The notes: generated from the sequence alone by a model not told the origin. 64,000 bases of DNA from CAWAPS01 sp963783945 (GCA_963783945.1 CAWAPS010000032.1:682001-746000), one strand, 5' to 3'. Counted from the first letter of the stretch, positions 7,146-16,420 are shown. Numbers and translations are program-made.

Positions 7146-9914
7146 CTACCTCGCCTGGAGATCCGATGTGGAGTCAGCGACGGGCAGGTTGGCTCGAGCG
7201 GCGTTGGTCGTTCGCCGCGCTACCCATTTGCCCGCTTCCCAACCTGCGAGCAGCACGACGGCGGCCAGCAAAGACGTGCCCCATTGGCGGGCGGTGAGCT
7301 GATTGGTGCCGAGGAGCCGGCGCAAGAAGTCGGCCTGGGTGATGAGGAAAGCTCCGGCGAACTCGGCGAAAGCGATCAAGTTCATCCTGCTGCTGTTGAA
7401 GGTGTCCAGGGTGAAGATGGACTCGGTCTCGCTCCGAGCCTCAAAGGCGGCGACCACCAGCATGAGGGAGAATCCGACCAACCCCATGGAACGACCGGTC
7501 GCCAGGCTGCGGTAATGGTTCTTGCCGGTGGAGATCAGGACCAGGTTGGCTATGGCGACGTAGAGCCCAGCCAGGCCGGAGGTGATCATCACTCCCTTGG
7601 TCAGAATGGAATCCCCTCTGGGCCGGGGGTGGCGGCTCATCAAACCTGGGGTCTCCTGGTCGAATCCGAGCGCCACCCCAAAGGGGGCGTTGACCAAGAA
7701 GTTGATCCACAGGATCTGTACCGGGGTGAAAGGCTGCCCGGCGGCGAGGTCGATCAGAGTGGCGCCGAGGAACGTCAGGACGAACGCGACCAGTTCGAGC
7801 AACACGAAGCGGATGTACTTGTTGAGGTTGTCGTAAAGCTTGCGGCCCTGCTCGACGGCGTAGACGATGGTGGCGAAATTGTCGTCCGATAGGATCATGC
7901 GGCCGGCGTTCTTGGCCACTTCCGTGCCGCTGCCCATGGCCACCCCGATGTCGGCGGCCTTGATGGCCGGGGCGTCGTTGACCCCGTCGCCGGTCATGGC
8001 CACCACATGACCCTTCTTCTTCAGCGTCTCGGCCAGCATCACCTTGTGCTCGGGCGCCACCCGGCCGACCACACCGATATCGTCGATCCGCCGCAGCCGC
8101 TCTTCCTCGGAGAATGCGGCAAAGTCGGCGCCCAGAATCGCCTCTCCTGGAATACCGAGCTGGGTGGCGATCGCCGCCCCGGTCACGACGTCGTCGCCGG
8201 TCACCATCCGCACCTGGATGTGGGCCGCCTGAGCATCGCTCACCGCCACCTTCGACTCTTCGCGGGGCGGGTCGACCATGCCCACCAAGCTGGTCATCTC
8301 CAGCGCCTCGACCAGGGAGAGCAGGTCGCCGTTGGGATCGAAGCCGGCGGGATCGAGATCTCGGAAGGCTCCGGCCATAACCCGCAGACCGGCCTCGCCC
8401 ATGCGCTGGACATGCTGCTGAGCCCGTCGACCGAGCTCGTCGTCCCAGGGGACGCTCGTGCCGTTGGACAGGGCAGTAGCGGCCCGAGCAAGGACCGCCG
8501 GGGCAGCCCCCTTGACGAAACAGCGCACCACGTCGTGGCCCGAAGCGTCCTTGGCCTGGTTGAACGTGGCCATAAGCTTGTAGCCGGGGTCGAACGGGAG
8601 GGTCGCTAAGCGGGGCAGGTCGTCGCGGGTTGCATCGATGTAGACGCCCGCCTTGTGGGCCAGTACCAGCAGGGCGCCTTCGGTCGGGTCGCCCACCACC
8701 TCGCCGTCGACCAGCCGGGTATCGCTCGCGATGACGTAGGGCAGGATCGCCGCCTCGAGGGTGTCGGTGTTGCCGGCCGGATGGGTGATCGTGCCCTCCA
8801 GGCTGTAGCCACTGCCAGTGATGGCAAAGCGATCGGTGGGGTTCACGACTTCAACCGCAGTCATCTGGTTCATGGTCAGGGTGCCGGTCTTGTCGGAGTT
8901 GATCGCCGAGGTGAACCCGAGCGTTTCGACCGAGGGCAGGTCCTTGACTATGGCCTTCTGCTTGGCCAGCTCGACGCTACCTAGCGACAGAACCACCTGC
9001 ACGACCATGGGCAGGGCCAGCGGGATCGCCGCGATCGCCAGGGCCACGGCGGTGTTGAACAGCATCGTCCACGACTGGTTCCGGCTCAAGCCCAAGGCGA
9101 ACATGATGACCATCGTCAGGCCGGCTGCGCCGACAATCCAAAGCGTAAGGGTGTTCATCTGCTTGGTGAGCGGTGTCTCTTCTCGCGCCGTGGAGGAGAG
9201 CATGTGGGCGATCTTGCCGACTTCGGTCCCGCTCCCGGTACCGGTGACAACCACGACCGCGCTCCCGTGGGTGACGGGGGTGTGCATGAACGCCATGTTC
9301 GACTGCTCGCCCGGTCCGATCTCCCCGTCTGGCAGAGTGGCCGCGTCCTTGTCCGCCGGCACGCTCTCCCCGGTCAAGGCGGACTCGTCGATCTGCAATG
9401 CGCTCGAGGACACGATCCGCCCGTCCGCCGGCACCTCGTCACCGGCCGCGATCAACACAACGTCCCCGGCTACGAGCTTCTCCGCTGGTATCTGGGCCTC
9501 CACCCCGTCCCGCCTGACCCGGGCCGTGGCCTCCATCATCGACTGCAGGGAGTTCATGGCGCTCTCGGCTTTGCCCTCCTGGCGCAAGCCCACGACGGCG
9601 TTGAAGAGGGAGATCACGAGCAGAGCCACGGCCGTGGTCCACTGCTTGATGGCGAAGGAGACGATGGCCGCCCCAACCAGGATTATCTGCATGTAGCTCT
9701 TGTACTGGCCGAGCAGCCGATGCAAACCCGATGGCGGCTGCTCCACCGGAAGGGCGTTCGGCCCGTCCCGTTCGAGCCGGGCGCCGGCCTCAGCCGCGGA
9801 AAGACCCGACTCGACCACCACACCCAGGGTGCCCACCACGTCGGGGGGGTCGAGGGCGAACCACCGTTTCTCCACGGGCGGCGAAGCGCCCCGAGCCTCG
9901 TCCGTCAGAGCCAT
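7146..9914 (-). CDS. P-type cation-translocating ATPase (PII-like)
   Basis: 922 residues from ATG 9914, chosen because GAGAGG sits about 8 bases upstream; an in-frame ATG 23 codons earlier lacks such a site. An N-terminal cation-ATPase domain (~20-90) is followed by the actuator motif ALTGES (~179-184), the phosphorylation site SDKTGTLT (Asp ~341), nucleotide-domain motifs including DPTEGALLVLA, the hinge MTGDGVNDAPAIKAADIGVAMG, and a C-terminal bundle of about six membrane segments. The machinery for ATP-driven transport is complete. The M4 ion-site motif reads AAIPLALP rather than the acidic PEGLP/PEMLP of Ca2+/Mg2+ pumps, and M6 reads INFLVNAPFG with Asn where Ca2+ pumps have Asp, so ion specificity is uncertain. 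It is operonic with ppk2. Confidence 0.92.
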   Translation of the reverse strand: MALTDEARGASPPVEKRWFALDPPDVVGTLGVVVESGLSAAEAGARLERDGPNALPVEQPPSGLHRLLGQYKSYMQIILVGAAIVSFAIKQWTTAVALLVISLFNAVVGLRQEGKAESAMNSLQSMMEATARVRRDGVEAQIPAEKLVAGDVVLIAAGDEVPADGRIVSSSALQIDESALTGESVPADKDAATLPDGEIGPGEQSNMAFMHTPVTHGSAVVVVTGTGSGTEVGKIAHMLSSTAREETPLTKQMNTLTLWIVGAAGLTMVIMFALGLSRNQSWTMLFNTAVALAIAAIPLALPMVVQVVLSLGSVELAKQKAIVKDLPSVETLGFTSAINSDKTGTLTMNQMTAVEVVNPTDRFAITGSGYSLEGTITHPAGNTDTLEAAILPYVIASDTRLVDGEVVGDPTEGALLVLAHKAGVYIDATRDDLPRLATLPFDPGYKLMATFNQAKDASGHDVVRCFVKGAAPAVLARAATALSNGTSVPWDDELGRRAQQHVQRMGEAGLRVMAGAFRDLDPAGFDPNGDLLSLVEALEMTSLVGMVDPPREESKVAVSDAQAAHIQVRMVTGDDVVTGAAIATQLGIPGEAILGADFAAFSEEERLRRIDDIGVVGRVAPEHKVMLAETLKKKGHVVAMTGDGVNDAPAIKAADIGVAMGSGTEVAKNAGRMILSDDNFATIVYAVEQGRKLYDNLNKYIRFVLLELVAFVLTFLGATLIDLAAGQPFTPVQILWINFLVNAPFGVALGFDQETPGLMSRHPRPRGDSILTKGVMITSGLAGLYVAIANLVLISTGKNHYRSLATGRSMGLVGFSLMLVVAAFEARSETESIFTLDTFNSSRMNLIAFAEFAGAFLITQADFLRRLLGTNQLTARQWGTSLLAAVVLLAGWEAGKWVARRTTNAARANLPVADSTSDLQAR

Positions 9915-10152
9915 GAGTAATCCTCTCCGAAGCGCTGCCACCGAGGTAGGCCCTCCGGCGGCCGGAAAGAGGACTTTAGCCATTACTGAACAACCCGGGC
10001 CGGGCAATCTACCGCGGGTGGCCCCACTCCTCAGGCGTGCTCCCAGGCCTCGACCGTCTCGCACCCGTGCTCTTCCGGGGCGGCGTCACGGACCGTCGGG
10101 GTGAATGCCAGTCATGGCCGGCCGGGTCTTCGAGGGTGCACTCGGACCCGGA

Positions 10153-11001
10153 CTACCCTTCGAGGGGTTGTATTACCTGCTCGGCGAATCGTCGGATTCC
10201 ATCGAGTGCGTCGCTGGTCCTGGAGTACGGCCGGACGATCAGTCTGGTCGCTCCTGCTTGGGCATGTCGTGAGACGTCGTCCGCGGTGCTGATATCCCCG
10301 GACAGGGTGACCTCGATCGGCGTGGTACGCCCGGCGCGTTCCCACAGCTCGGCGATCCGGGAGAGTGGTGCGGAAAGTTCATCGAGCTTGTGGTTCATGG
10401 GCATCCACCCCGTTCCCACCGTGGCGACCCGTCGCGCCGCGGCGGGTCCGTCACCGCCGATCTGCAGCGCCGGGCCGGGTCGCTGCACCGGCTTGGGCTC
10501 GAAGGCGACCGGTCCGAAGTCGAAGAACTCGCCGTGGAACTCCACGATCTCCTCGCTCCAGAGCAGGCGGCACACCTCTATCGCCTCGTCGACCCGTGCG
10601 CCCCGGCGATCGAAGTCCAGGCCGAGCGCCTCCCACTCGGCGCGCAACCAACTGGCGCCGATCCCGAGTTCGAGGCGGCCGCCGGAGAGAACGTCGACCG
10701 TCGTAGCCCCTCTCGCCGTGATGAAAGGGTGACGCAAACCAATGTTGTACACATGGGTTCCGAGCCGGATCCGCTCCGTTCTGCCCGCCAGGTGACATAG
10801 CACCCCGAAGGCGTCAAAGATAGGAACGTTCGAGGGGATGGGTGGGTGTTCCGAGCCGTGATGCGGACTGCCCTCGGAGCTCAGAGGGACCACAACGTGC
10901 TCCGGTACCCAGATCGACTCGTATCCCAGACGATCGGCCTCCTCGGCCATTTCAACCCACAGGCGAGGGTTGACCGAGCCGAGATGGAGACCGAACTTCA
11001 T
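10153..11001 (-). CDS. LLM-class (probably F420-dependent) oxidoreductase
   Basis: 282 residues from ATG 11001, with AAAGGAC about 9 bases upstream; the open frame continues upstream but without family similarity. The TIM-barrel luciferase-like start MKFGLHLGSVNPRLWVEMAE is followed by ESIWVPEHVVVP, GTHVYNIGLRHPFITARGATTVDVLSGGRLELGIGASW and ALQIGGDGPAAARRVA. This pattern is typical of actinobacterial LLM enzymes that use reduced or oxidised coenzyme F420 (some use FMN). The substrate is unknown. It diverges from the alpha/beta hydrolase gene at 11217; the ~215 bases between should hold both promoters. Confidence 0.88.
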   Translation of the reverse strand: MKFGLHLGSVNPRLWVEMAEEADRLGYESIWVPEHVVVPLSSEGSPHHGSEHPPIPSNVPIFDAFGVLCHLAGRTERIRLGTHVYNIGLRHPFITARGATTVDVLSGGRLELGIGASWLRAEWEALGLDFDRRGARVDEAIEVCRLLWSEEIVEFHGEFFDFGPVAFEPKPVQRPGPALQIGGDGPAAARRVATVGTGWMPMNHKLDELSAPLSRIAELWERAGRTTPIEVTLSGDISTADDVSRHAQAGATRLIVRPYSRTSDALDGIRRFAEQVIQPLEG

Positions 11002-11216
11002 GGCCAGACGTCCTTTCACATTCGATCTTGAGTCTCGGAAGGATAGACCGTTGAATGCAACAGGATTGTGCGGTGAGCCTAAATCGCCGCCCGTCCGAAG
11101 TGGAAGGACAGGGGGGCGGACACGAAGCAGGAGATCTAACGATTTGATGACCGGACTCATCCGATGCGCCAATAGGAGACGCCGGGTGGGCTGGCCCTCT
11201 CCCCTATGGTGACGGT

Positions 11217-12155
11217 ATGGCGTACCGAATCGATCCCGAGCTGGCCGAATCCTTGGGCGCGCTGCCGGTGCGCGACTGGAGCGACCCGGTCGGCGCCCGA
11301 ACGGCCATGGACGACCTCGTCGCATCGCTGAACGCGTCGGTAGACACCACAGGGCTCACCGTCGTCGACCGTAGTGTGCCGGGACCGCCAGGGGGCCCAG
11401 AAGTGGCGGTGAGGATCTACACCCCGGGCGGGCCCACCGTCTCGCTCCCCGGTCTGCTGGACATCCACGGGGGCGGGTTTGCCTTCGGAAGCATCGATAT
11501 GGAGCACGCAGGAGCGTCCCGGCTGGCCCGGGAGGTCGGCGTCGTCGTCGTCACCGTGGAGTACCGGCTGGCTCCGGAGCACCCGTTTCCAGCCGGCCTG
11601 GAAGACTGCTACGCCGCTCTCAGCTGGATGGTCGGCGAGGCGTCCGGGCTCGGCATCGATACTGACCGGGTGGGGGTGTTCGGCCAGAGCGCCGGTGGAG
11701 GCCTGTCCGCCGCCCTGGCGCTGCTGGCGCGCGACCGGGGCGGCCCGGCGCTGTGCTTCCAGTTCCTCGGCATACCCGAGCTCGACGACCGCCTGGAGAC
11801 GCCGAGCATGCGGGAGTTCGTGGACACTCCCGTCTGGCACCGGAGCAACGCCATCCTGAGCTGGAGGTATTACCTGGGTGACGACGCCGCAGGTGAGGTG
11901 TCACCTTACGCCGCGCCCGCCCGGGCCACCGACTTGTCCGGACTTCCACCCGCCTACGTGTCGACCATGGAGTTCGATCCACTGAGGGACGAGGGCATCC
12001 TGTACGCGCTCAGACTCCTGCAGGCTGGGGTACCGGTCGAGTTGCACCAGTACCCGGGAACGTTCCACGGGTCGGGCATGATCGACACAGCTGCAGTGTC
12101 TCAGCGTGTGGCGGCCGAGATGATCGAGGCGCTTCGCCGAGGCCTGAAAGTCTGA
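11217..12155 (+). CDS. Alpha/beta hydrolase (hormone-sensitive-lipase/acetyl-esterase type)
   Basis: 312 residues with the HSL-family oxyanion motif DIHGGGFAFGS (~residues 81-91), the nucleophile elbow FGQSAGGGLSAALALL (Ser ~162), the acid in the STMEFDPLRDEGILYALRL region, and the catalytic His in TFHGSGM near the C-terminus. All triad elements are present, so it should be an active cytosolic carboxylesterase or lipase-like enzyme; the natural substrate is unknown. The start ATG 11217 gives the usual family length, although the ribosome-binding site is weak. A 20-bp perfect inverted repeat lies just after the stop. Confidence 0.9.
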   Translation: MAYRIDPELAESLGALPVRDWSDPVGARTAMDDLVASLNASVDTTGLTVVDRSVPGPPGGPEVAVRIYTPGGPTVSLPGLLDIHGGGFAFGSIDMEHAGASRLAREVGVVVVTVEYRLAPEHPFPAGLEDCYAALSWMVGEASGLGIDTDRVGVFGQSAGGGLSAALALLARDRGGPALCFQFLGIPELDDRLETPSMREFVDTPVWHRSNAILSWRYYLGDDAAGEVSPYAAPARATDLSGLPPAYVSTMEFDPLRDEGILYALRLLQAGVPVELHQYPGTFHGSGMIDTAAVSQRVAAEMIEALRRGLKV

Positions 12156-12162
12156 CCTAAGT

Positions 12163-12248
12163 GCTCGCCACGAAACAACTTGGAACAAGTCCTGGGCCGA
12201 GGCACGCATGTTTACGAGAAAGTTGCGTCAAGTTGTTTCGTGGCGAGC
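12163..12248. repeat. 86-bp unit with perfect 20-bp terminal inverted repeats
   Basis: The sequence GCTCGCCACGAAACAACTTG at 12163-12182 is repeated in exact reverse complement at 12229-12248, separated by 46 bases. It starts 7 bases after the hydrolase stop and ends 67 bases before the ATG of the dCTP deaminase gene. It could be a long-stem terminator, a miniature inverted-repeat element or an operator. I see no obvious target-site duplication at its edges. Confidence 0.85.
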
Positions 12249-12315
12249 CCTTCGCGCCGCCCCCACGCCGACCCTCGGTACGATTCGTCGTGCCCGCGCC
12301 CCTGCCCCCCCAGTC

Positions 12316-13455
12316 ATGCTGAACCTGCCCCCGGGCGAGGGGGTGCTGGCCAGCCAGCATCTGCTGGCCATGATCGACAACGGGGTCATCCACGCCGGCG
12401 ATTTCACCATTCCAACCGAGAACATCCAGCCGGCCAGCCTCGACCTCAGACTGGACGAGGTGGCCTATCGGATCCAGTGCAGCTTCCTGCCCGGCAACCA
12501 GATGGTCGAGCGCAAGGTCAAGGACTACATCATCGACGAGCTCCCCCTCCATAACGAGGGAGTGGTGCTGGAAACCAACCGTCCCTACCTGGTACCGCTC
12601 AAGGAGCGGCTCTCGCTTCCCCGCGAAATGCGAGGAAAAACAAACCCCAAGAGCTCCACGGGACGGCTCGATGTGTTCACCCGGGTTATCACCGACGAGA
12701 GCTACCGATTCGACGAAATAGCCAGCGGATATGACGGCCGGCTCTACTTGGAAATAGTCCCCCTTTCTTTTCCCATACGGGTGCGGGAGAACCTCACGCT
12801 CAATCAGCTGCGGTTGTCGGCCGGGAGGTGCGACCTGACCGACGACGACATCCGCGACTTCCACCGAGACCAGCCGCTGCTTTACCGCGCCGACGAGCCG
12901 GTCCCTATAGAGGATCTCGCCCTGGCCAACGGGATGTTCCTCAGTCTGGACCTGCGCGGAGGCCCGTCACGCCACGTGGGATACCGAGCGAAGGACAACG
13001 CTCCGCTGCTGGATATGACCCGATCCAGACCGGTCGGCCCCGATTCATACTGGGAAAGGGTCTACGGGGAGCAGGGCGACCGGATCATCCTCACGCCCGA
13101 ACGGTTTTATCTGTTGATGTCCAAAGAGGCGGTCCGTATTCCCCCGTCGCTCGCATCGGAGATGACCGCCTACGATCCCACGAGCGGCGAGCTGCGCACC
13201 CACTATGCCGGGTTCTTCGATCCCGGATTCGGGTTCGACCTCGAACGTCGCTTTCACGGCGCCCGGGCCGCCCTCGAGGTGCGAGCTCACGATGTCCCGT
13301 TCATGATCGAAGACGGCCAGCGGGTCTGCAAGTTGACCTTCGAGCGGATGCTCGAGCCTCCCCTGGCGCTGTACGGACAGACCATTCGTTCGTCGTATCA
13401 GCAACAGGAGGATGCGCTTGGGAAGCACTTCGTGCGGGGTGAGGCGGCCGACTGA
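12316..13455 (+). CDS. Two-domain dCTP deaminase-like protein
   Basis: 379 residues from ATG 12316, the point where family similarity begins; the frame is open upstream to 12208 but runs through the inverted repeat. The first half carries the dCTP deaminase/dUTPase-like beta fold: IQPASLDLRLDEVAYRIQCSFLPG, LPREMRGKTNPKSSTGRLDVFTRVITD and GYDGRLYLEIVPLSFPIRV. The second half repeats the fold (ILTPERFYLLMSKEAVRIPPSLASEM ... GFFDPGFG ... EVRAHDVPFMIEDGQRVCKLTFERM). It matches the long fused type of 2'-deoxycytidine 5'-triphosphate deaminase, which supplies dUTP for thymidylate synthesis. Ordinary Dcd proteins are about half this length and trimeric; the fusion probably builds the trimer from two-domain chains. 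Confidence 0.87.
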   Translation: MLNLPPGEGVLASQHLLAMIDNGVIHAGDFTIPTENIQPASLDLRLDEVAYRIQCSFLPGNQMVERKVKDYIIDELPLHNEGVVLETNRPYLVPLKERLSLPREMRGKTNPKSSTGRLDVFTRVITDESYRFDEIASGYDGRLYLEIVPLSFPIRVRENLTLNQLRLSAGRCDLTDDDIRDFHRDQPLLYRADEPVPIEDLALANGMFLSLDLRGGPSRHVGYRAKDNAPLLDMTRSRPVGPDSYWERVYGEQGDRIILTPERFYLLMSKEAVRIPPSLASEMTAYDPTSGELRTHYAGFFDPGFGFDLERRFHGARAALEVRAHDVPFMIEDGQRVCKLTFERMLEPPLALYGQTIRSSYQQQEDALGKHFVRGEAAD

Positions 13456-13495
13456 ACGGCGGGGCCCGACCCCCTGGACGCGTCAGCCCGTTCAG
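13452..13495. terminator. Possible bidirectional terminator between dcd-like and MFS genes
   Basis: CTGAACGG (13452-13459) pairs with CCGTTCAG (13488-13495), and the loop holds a second G4/C4 stem. It sits exactly between two convergent genes. There is no strong T-tract, so the call rests on position and dyad only. Confidence 0.35.
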
Positions 13496-13512
13496 GTCTC
13501 AGCGAACTTCGG

Positions 13513-15057
13513 TCACCCTGCGGCCACCGTCTCCATCTGCTCACCCTCAGGCCTCGTTACCACGAAGTCACGGTTACGGATCAGGACGATGGACGCCACT
13601 GCACCGAAGAGGGCGATTATCGCGGTGAATATCGCCAGGTCGTTGACCCCGGTGGCGAAACTTGATCGCACCGCGCCGGCCAGGCTGGCCCGGAGAGCGG
13701 GCGGGGTGGTGGCGATGATGTTGCCCGCCGTGCCCTGGCGGATCCCATTGACGATCTCCGACGAATGACCGGCCAGTGCCGGCACCGGCGCCAGGGCGTG
13801 GTGGACGCTGCGTTGGAGTGCCGCGGTGAAGATCGTGCCCTGCACGGCGATGCTGGTGGCGATGCCGATCTGGCGGAATGTCGAGTTGACTCCAGATGCC
13901 ATGCCCGCTCGCTGGGGCTCGACCACGCCGATCGCGGTGGATGCGAGGGGCGGGTTGACCATGCCCGCGCCTATCCCTGACACGATGAAGCCTGGGATCA
14001 GGTGGGTCCAGGTGGAACTCCCGTCGAGGCCGGTCATGAGCAGCAGGCCGATACCGACGAGGGCAAGGCCCGGACCGATGAGCCATCGGACCGACACCCG
14101 ACCGATCAGCCGTCCGGCGATGGTCGCGGAGACCAGGACGGCACCGCTGTTGAGGAGAAGCCGAATGCCCGTACCGAGCGCGGAGTACCCGAGGGCGTCC
14201 TGCAGGAACAGCACCAGGTAGAGGAGGACCGAGAAGAGGGAGGCGTTCATGCAGAACGCGGCGATGGATCCCCCCACGAACGTCGGCACTTTGAACAGCG
14301 ACATATCGAACATGGGGTGCTTGACGCGCAGTTCGGTGATCACGAAGCCCAGGAGGATCACCGTCCCGGCGCTGATGCAGCCGAGTACGACCGAGTCACT
14401 CCAGCTGCGCTCGCTGGCCCGGATCAGGCCGTAGACCAACGTGACCAGGCCGGCGGTAAGAAGAACGAAGCCAGCCCAGTCCGGGCGCGACACGTGAGGG
14501 GCCTTGGACTCCTCGACCCGCCACTTGGTAACGGCCACAGCGGCGATGCCAACGGGGACGTTGACGAGAAAGATGCCCCGCCAGCTGATGCCTGTTGTGA
14601 TGACTCCCCCGAGCACCGGACCGAGAGCCACTGCGACGCCGGTGATGGCCCCCCAGGTTCCGAACGCCACTCCTCGCTCCCTGCCATGGAAGCTCTGGGC
14701 GAGAAGGGCGAGAGACGTGGCGAACACGATCGCCCCACCGATTCCCTGCCCGCTGCGCGACAGGATGAGCATGAGCGGTGTCTGGGCCAGCCCGCACAGG
14801 AGCGACCCCAGGGTGAAGATCACCAGGCCGATGGCGAACAGCAGTCGCCGCCCGTAACGGTCGGCCAACACCCCTGCCGTGAGCAGGAGTGAAGCGAGAG
14901 TCAGGGCGTAGGCGTCGACCACCCACTGCACCTCGCCGAGCGTGGCGTGCAGCCCCTTTTGGATATCGGGCAGGGCGACGATGACGATCGTGACGTCGAG
15001 CAAGAGCATGAAGGTCCCCGCGCACACCGCGAGCAACGTCCACCATTTCTTGTCCAT
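13513..15057 (-). CDS. MFS multidrug exporter, DHA2 (EmrB/QacA) type, 14 membrane segments
   Basis: 514 residues from ATG 15057, preceded by GAGGAG. The first membrane segment ends in the DHA2 motif LLDVTIVIVALPDIQ, followed by the loop motif DRYGRRLLFAIGL (motif A) and the antiporter motif C-like segment GAITGVAVALGPVLGGVITTGISWRGIFLVNVPVG. About 14 hydrophobic segments are visible. Such proteins expel drugs or hydrophobic metabolites in exchange for protons. The gene diverges from a double Lrp-type regulator starting at 15163, which is the likely local controller. Confidence 0.9.
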   Translation of the reverse strand: MDKKWWTLLAVCAGTFMLLLDVTIVIVALPDIQKGLHATLGEVQWVVDAYALTLASLLLTAGVLADRYGRRLLFAIGLVIFTLGSLLCGLAQTPLMLILSRSGQGIGGAIVFATSLALLAQSFHGRERGVAFGTWGAITGVAVALGPVLGGVITTGISWRGIFLVNVPVGIAAVAVTKWRVEESKAPHVSRPDWAGFVLLTAGLVTLVYGLIRASERSWSDSVVLGCISAGTVILLGFVITELRVKHPMFDMSLFKVPTFVGGSIAAFCMNASLFSVLLYLVLFLQDALGYSALGTGIRLLLNSGAVLVSATIAGRLIGRVSVRWLIGPGLALVGIGLLLMTGLDGSSTWTHLIPGFIVSGIGAGMVNPPLASTAIGVVEPQRAGMASGVNSTFRQIGIATSIAVQGTIFTAALQRSVHHALAPVPALAGHSSEIVNGIRQGTAGNIIATTPPALRASLAGAVRSSFATGVNDLAIFTAIIALFGAVASIVLIRNRDFVVTRPEGEQMETVAAG

Positions 15058-15162
15058 CGGAGCTCCTCGGTCCGGAGAGTCGGCTTCTCGGGAGGCCAGG
15101 GCCAGGCCCGGATGACGTCCATACTGGTCGGTTGGTGTGACATCCGGGAGCGACATTGAAGG

Positions 15163-16206
15163 ATGCGCCGGATCTCGACACGACTAGCGTGCTTTTGCTT
15201 GGAAAGCCCCACGCTTGACCGCCTTGACAGGCAGATCATCCATGCCCTCACCATCCGGCCACGCGCCTCGTTCCGGGCCCTGGCGGCGGTCATCGGCGTG
15301 TCAGATCAGACCGTCGCCCGGCGCTACCGGCGCTTGCAGGACTCGGTGGGCCTCAGGGTCCGAGGCACCGTTCAGGGCGCGAAGGTCGGCTGGGTCGATT
15401 GGATCATCCGGCTCCAGTGCACACCCGGATCGGCGCTGGCGGTGGCGGAGGGGCTCAGCGTTCGGGGCGACACGAGTTGGGTCAGACTGGCTTCGGGGGG
15501 CACCGAGATCGTCTTCCTGGTTCAGGCCCGTAACCAGGAGCAGCGCGACGCTCTACTCCTCCGGGGACTGCCGGGGAGTCGTCGCGTCGTGCAGATTTCT
15601 GCCCACTCTCTCCTTCGCGTCTTCAGCCGTCATGAATGGGCCGGGCTGGGCGGCGCCCTGTCCCCACAACAGGTAGGTCGCCTGCACACGGGCGATGGGG
15701 ACTCGTCGGACAGCGACCGGGGCCAGGAAGCGGGCCACGGCTGGCAGAGGCCGCTCAGACTGCAACCTGTCGATCTCGTGTTGCTCGCCGAACTGGCTTT
15801 CGACGGGAGGGCGAGCGCAGCTGCTCTGGCCATCGCCACCAGGTGGCACGAGTCGGTCGTACGGCGCCGGATCGGGGAGCTCGCCCGGAGCGGCGTCCTC
15901 TACTTCGACGTGGACATCGAGACGGAGGCCCTGGGCCTCTCGACCAGCGCCATGTTGTGGCTGGCGGTCGAACCCTCCCAGCTCGAGCCGGTCGGCCAGG
16001 CCGTGGCCACCCACCCCGAGGTCCCGTTCGTGGCGGCCACCACTGGTCCGACAAACTTGCTGGTCACCGTGCACTGCCACAGCCCTGAGCATCTGTACCG
16101 CTACCTGACCGTCCGGCTGCAGTCCTTCCCGGGGGTCAGAACCGTCGAGACGGTTCCACTGATCCGAACGCTCAAGCGGTCCGGGGCGCTGCACCCGCCG
16201 CCGTGA
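15163..16206 (+). CDS. Lrp/AsnC-family regulator with two tandem Lrp units
   Basis: 347 residues, about twice a normal Lrp. The first unit has the helix-turn-helix LDRLDRQIIHALTIRPRASFRALAAVIGVSDQTVARRYRRLQ (~19-60), then an effector-like RAM segment. A second unit begins near residue 205 with LQPVDLVLLAELAFDGRASAAALAIATRWHESVVRRRIGELARSGVLYFDVDI and ends in a second RAM domain with VAATTGPTNLLVTVHCHSPEHLYRYL. The start could be ATG 15163 or TTG 15199; the latter is nearer the first conserved residue. It probably controls the divergent exporter gene, about 105 bases away. Tandem Lrp proteins are known in Actinobacteria; the ligand is unknown. Confidence 0.87.
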   Translation: MRRISTRLACFCLESPTLDRLDRQIIHALTIRPRASFRALAAVIGVSDQTVARRYRRLQDSVGLRVRGTVQGAKVGWVDWIIRLQCTPGSALAVAEGLSVRGDTSWVRLASGGTEIVFLVQARNQEQRDALLLRGLPGSRRVVQISAHSLLRVFSRHEWAGLGGALSPQQVGRLHTGDGDSSDSDRGQEAGHGWQRPLRLQPVDLVLLAELAFDGRASAAALAIATRWHESVVRRRIGELARSGVLYFDVDIETEALGLSTSAMLWLAVEPSQLEPVGQAVATHPEVPFVAATTGPTNLLVTVHCHSPEHLYRYLTVRLQSFPGVRTVETVPLIRTLKRSGALHPPP

Positions 16207-16420
16207 CGATCCACCCGCCCGCCGGGCACGGGCGGACGACCACCCGGTAAACGCGAACCCGGACCGCTGCTGACCCGATGGTCCACCATCTGGGCCCGCC
16301 GGTGCCGGCCGTCCCTCCGGGGTGCTACGTATGGTCAGTCGTGCCGCCTCCGTGTTGGATAGCCGCGGCCACGAGCGGCAATGATCTGGAGCCGGAGACC
16401 GGCTCGGGAGGATACGACGA

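Noticed and set aside
11157..11840. 227-codon minus-strand frame across the start of the hydrolase gene
   Set aside because: Antisense to a complete alpha/beta hydrolase with all catalytic motifs.
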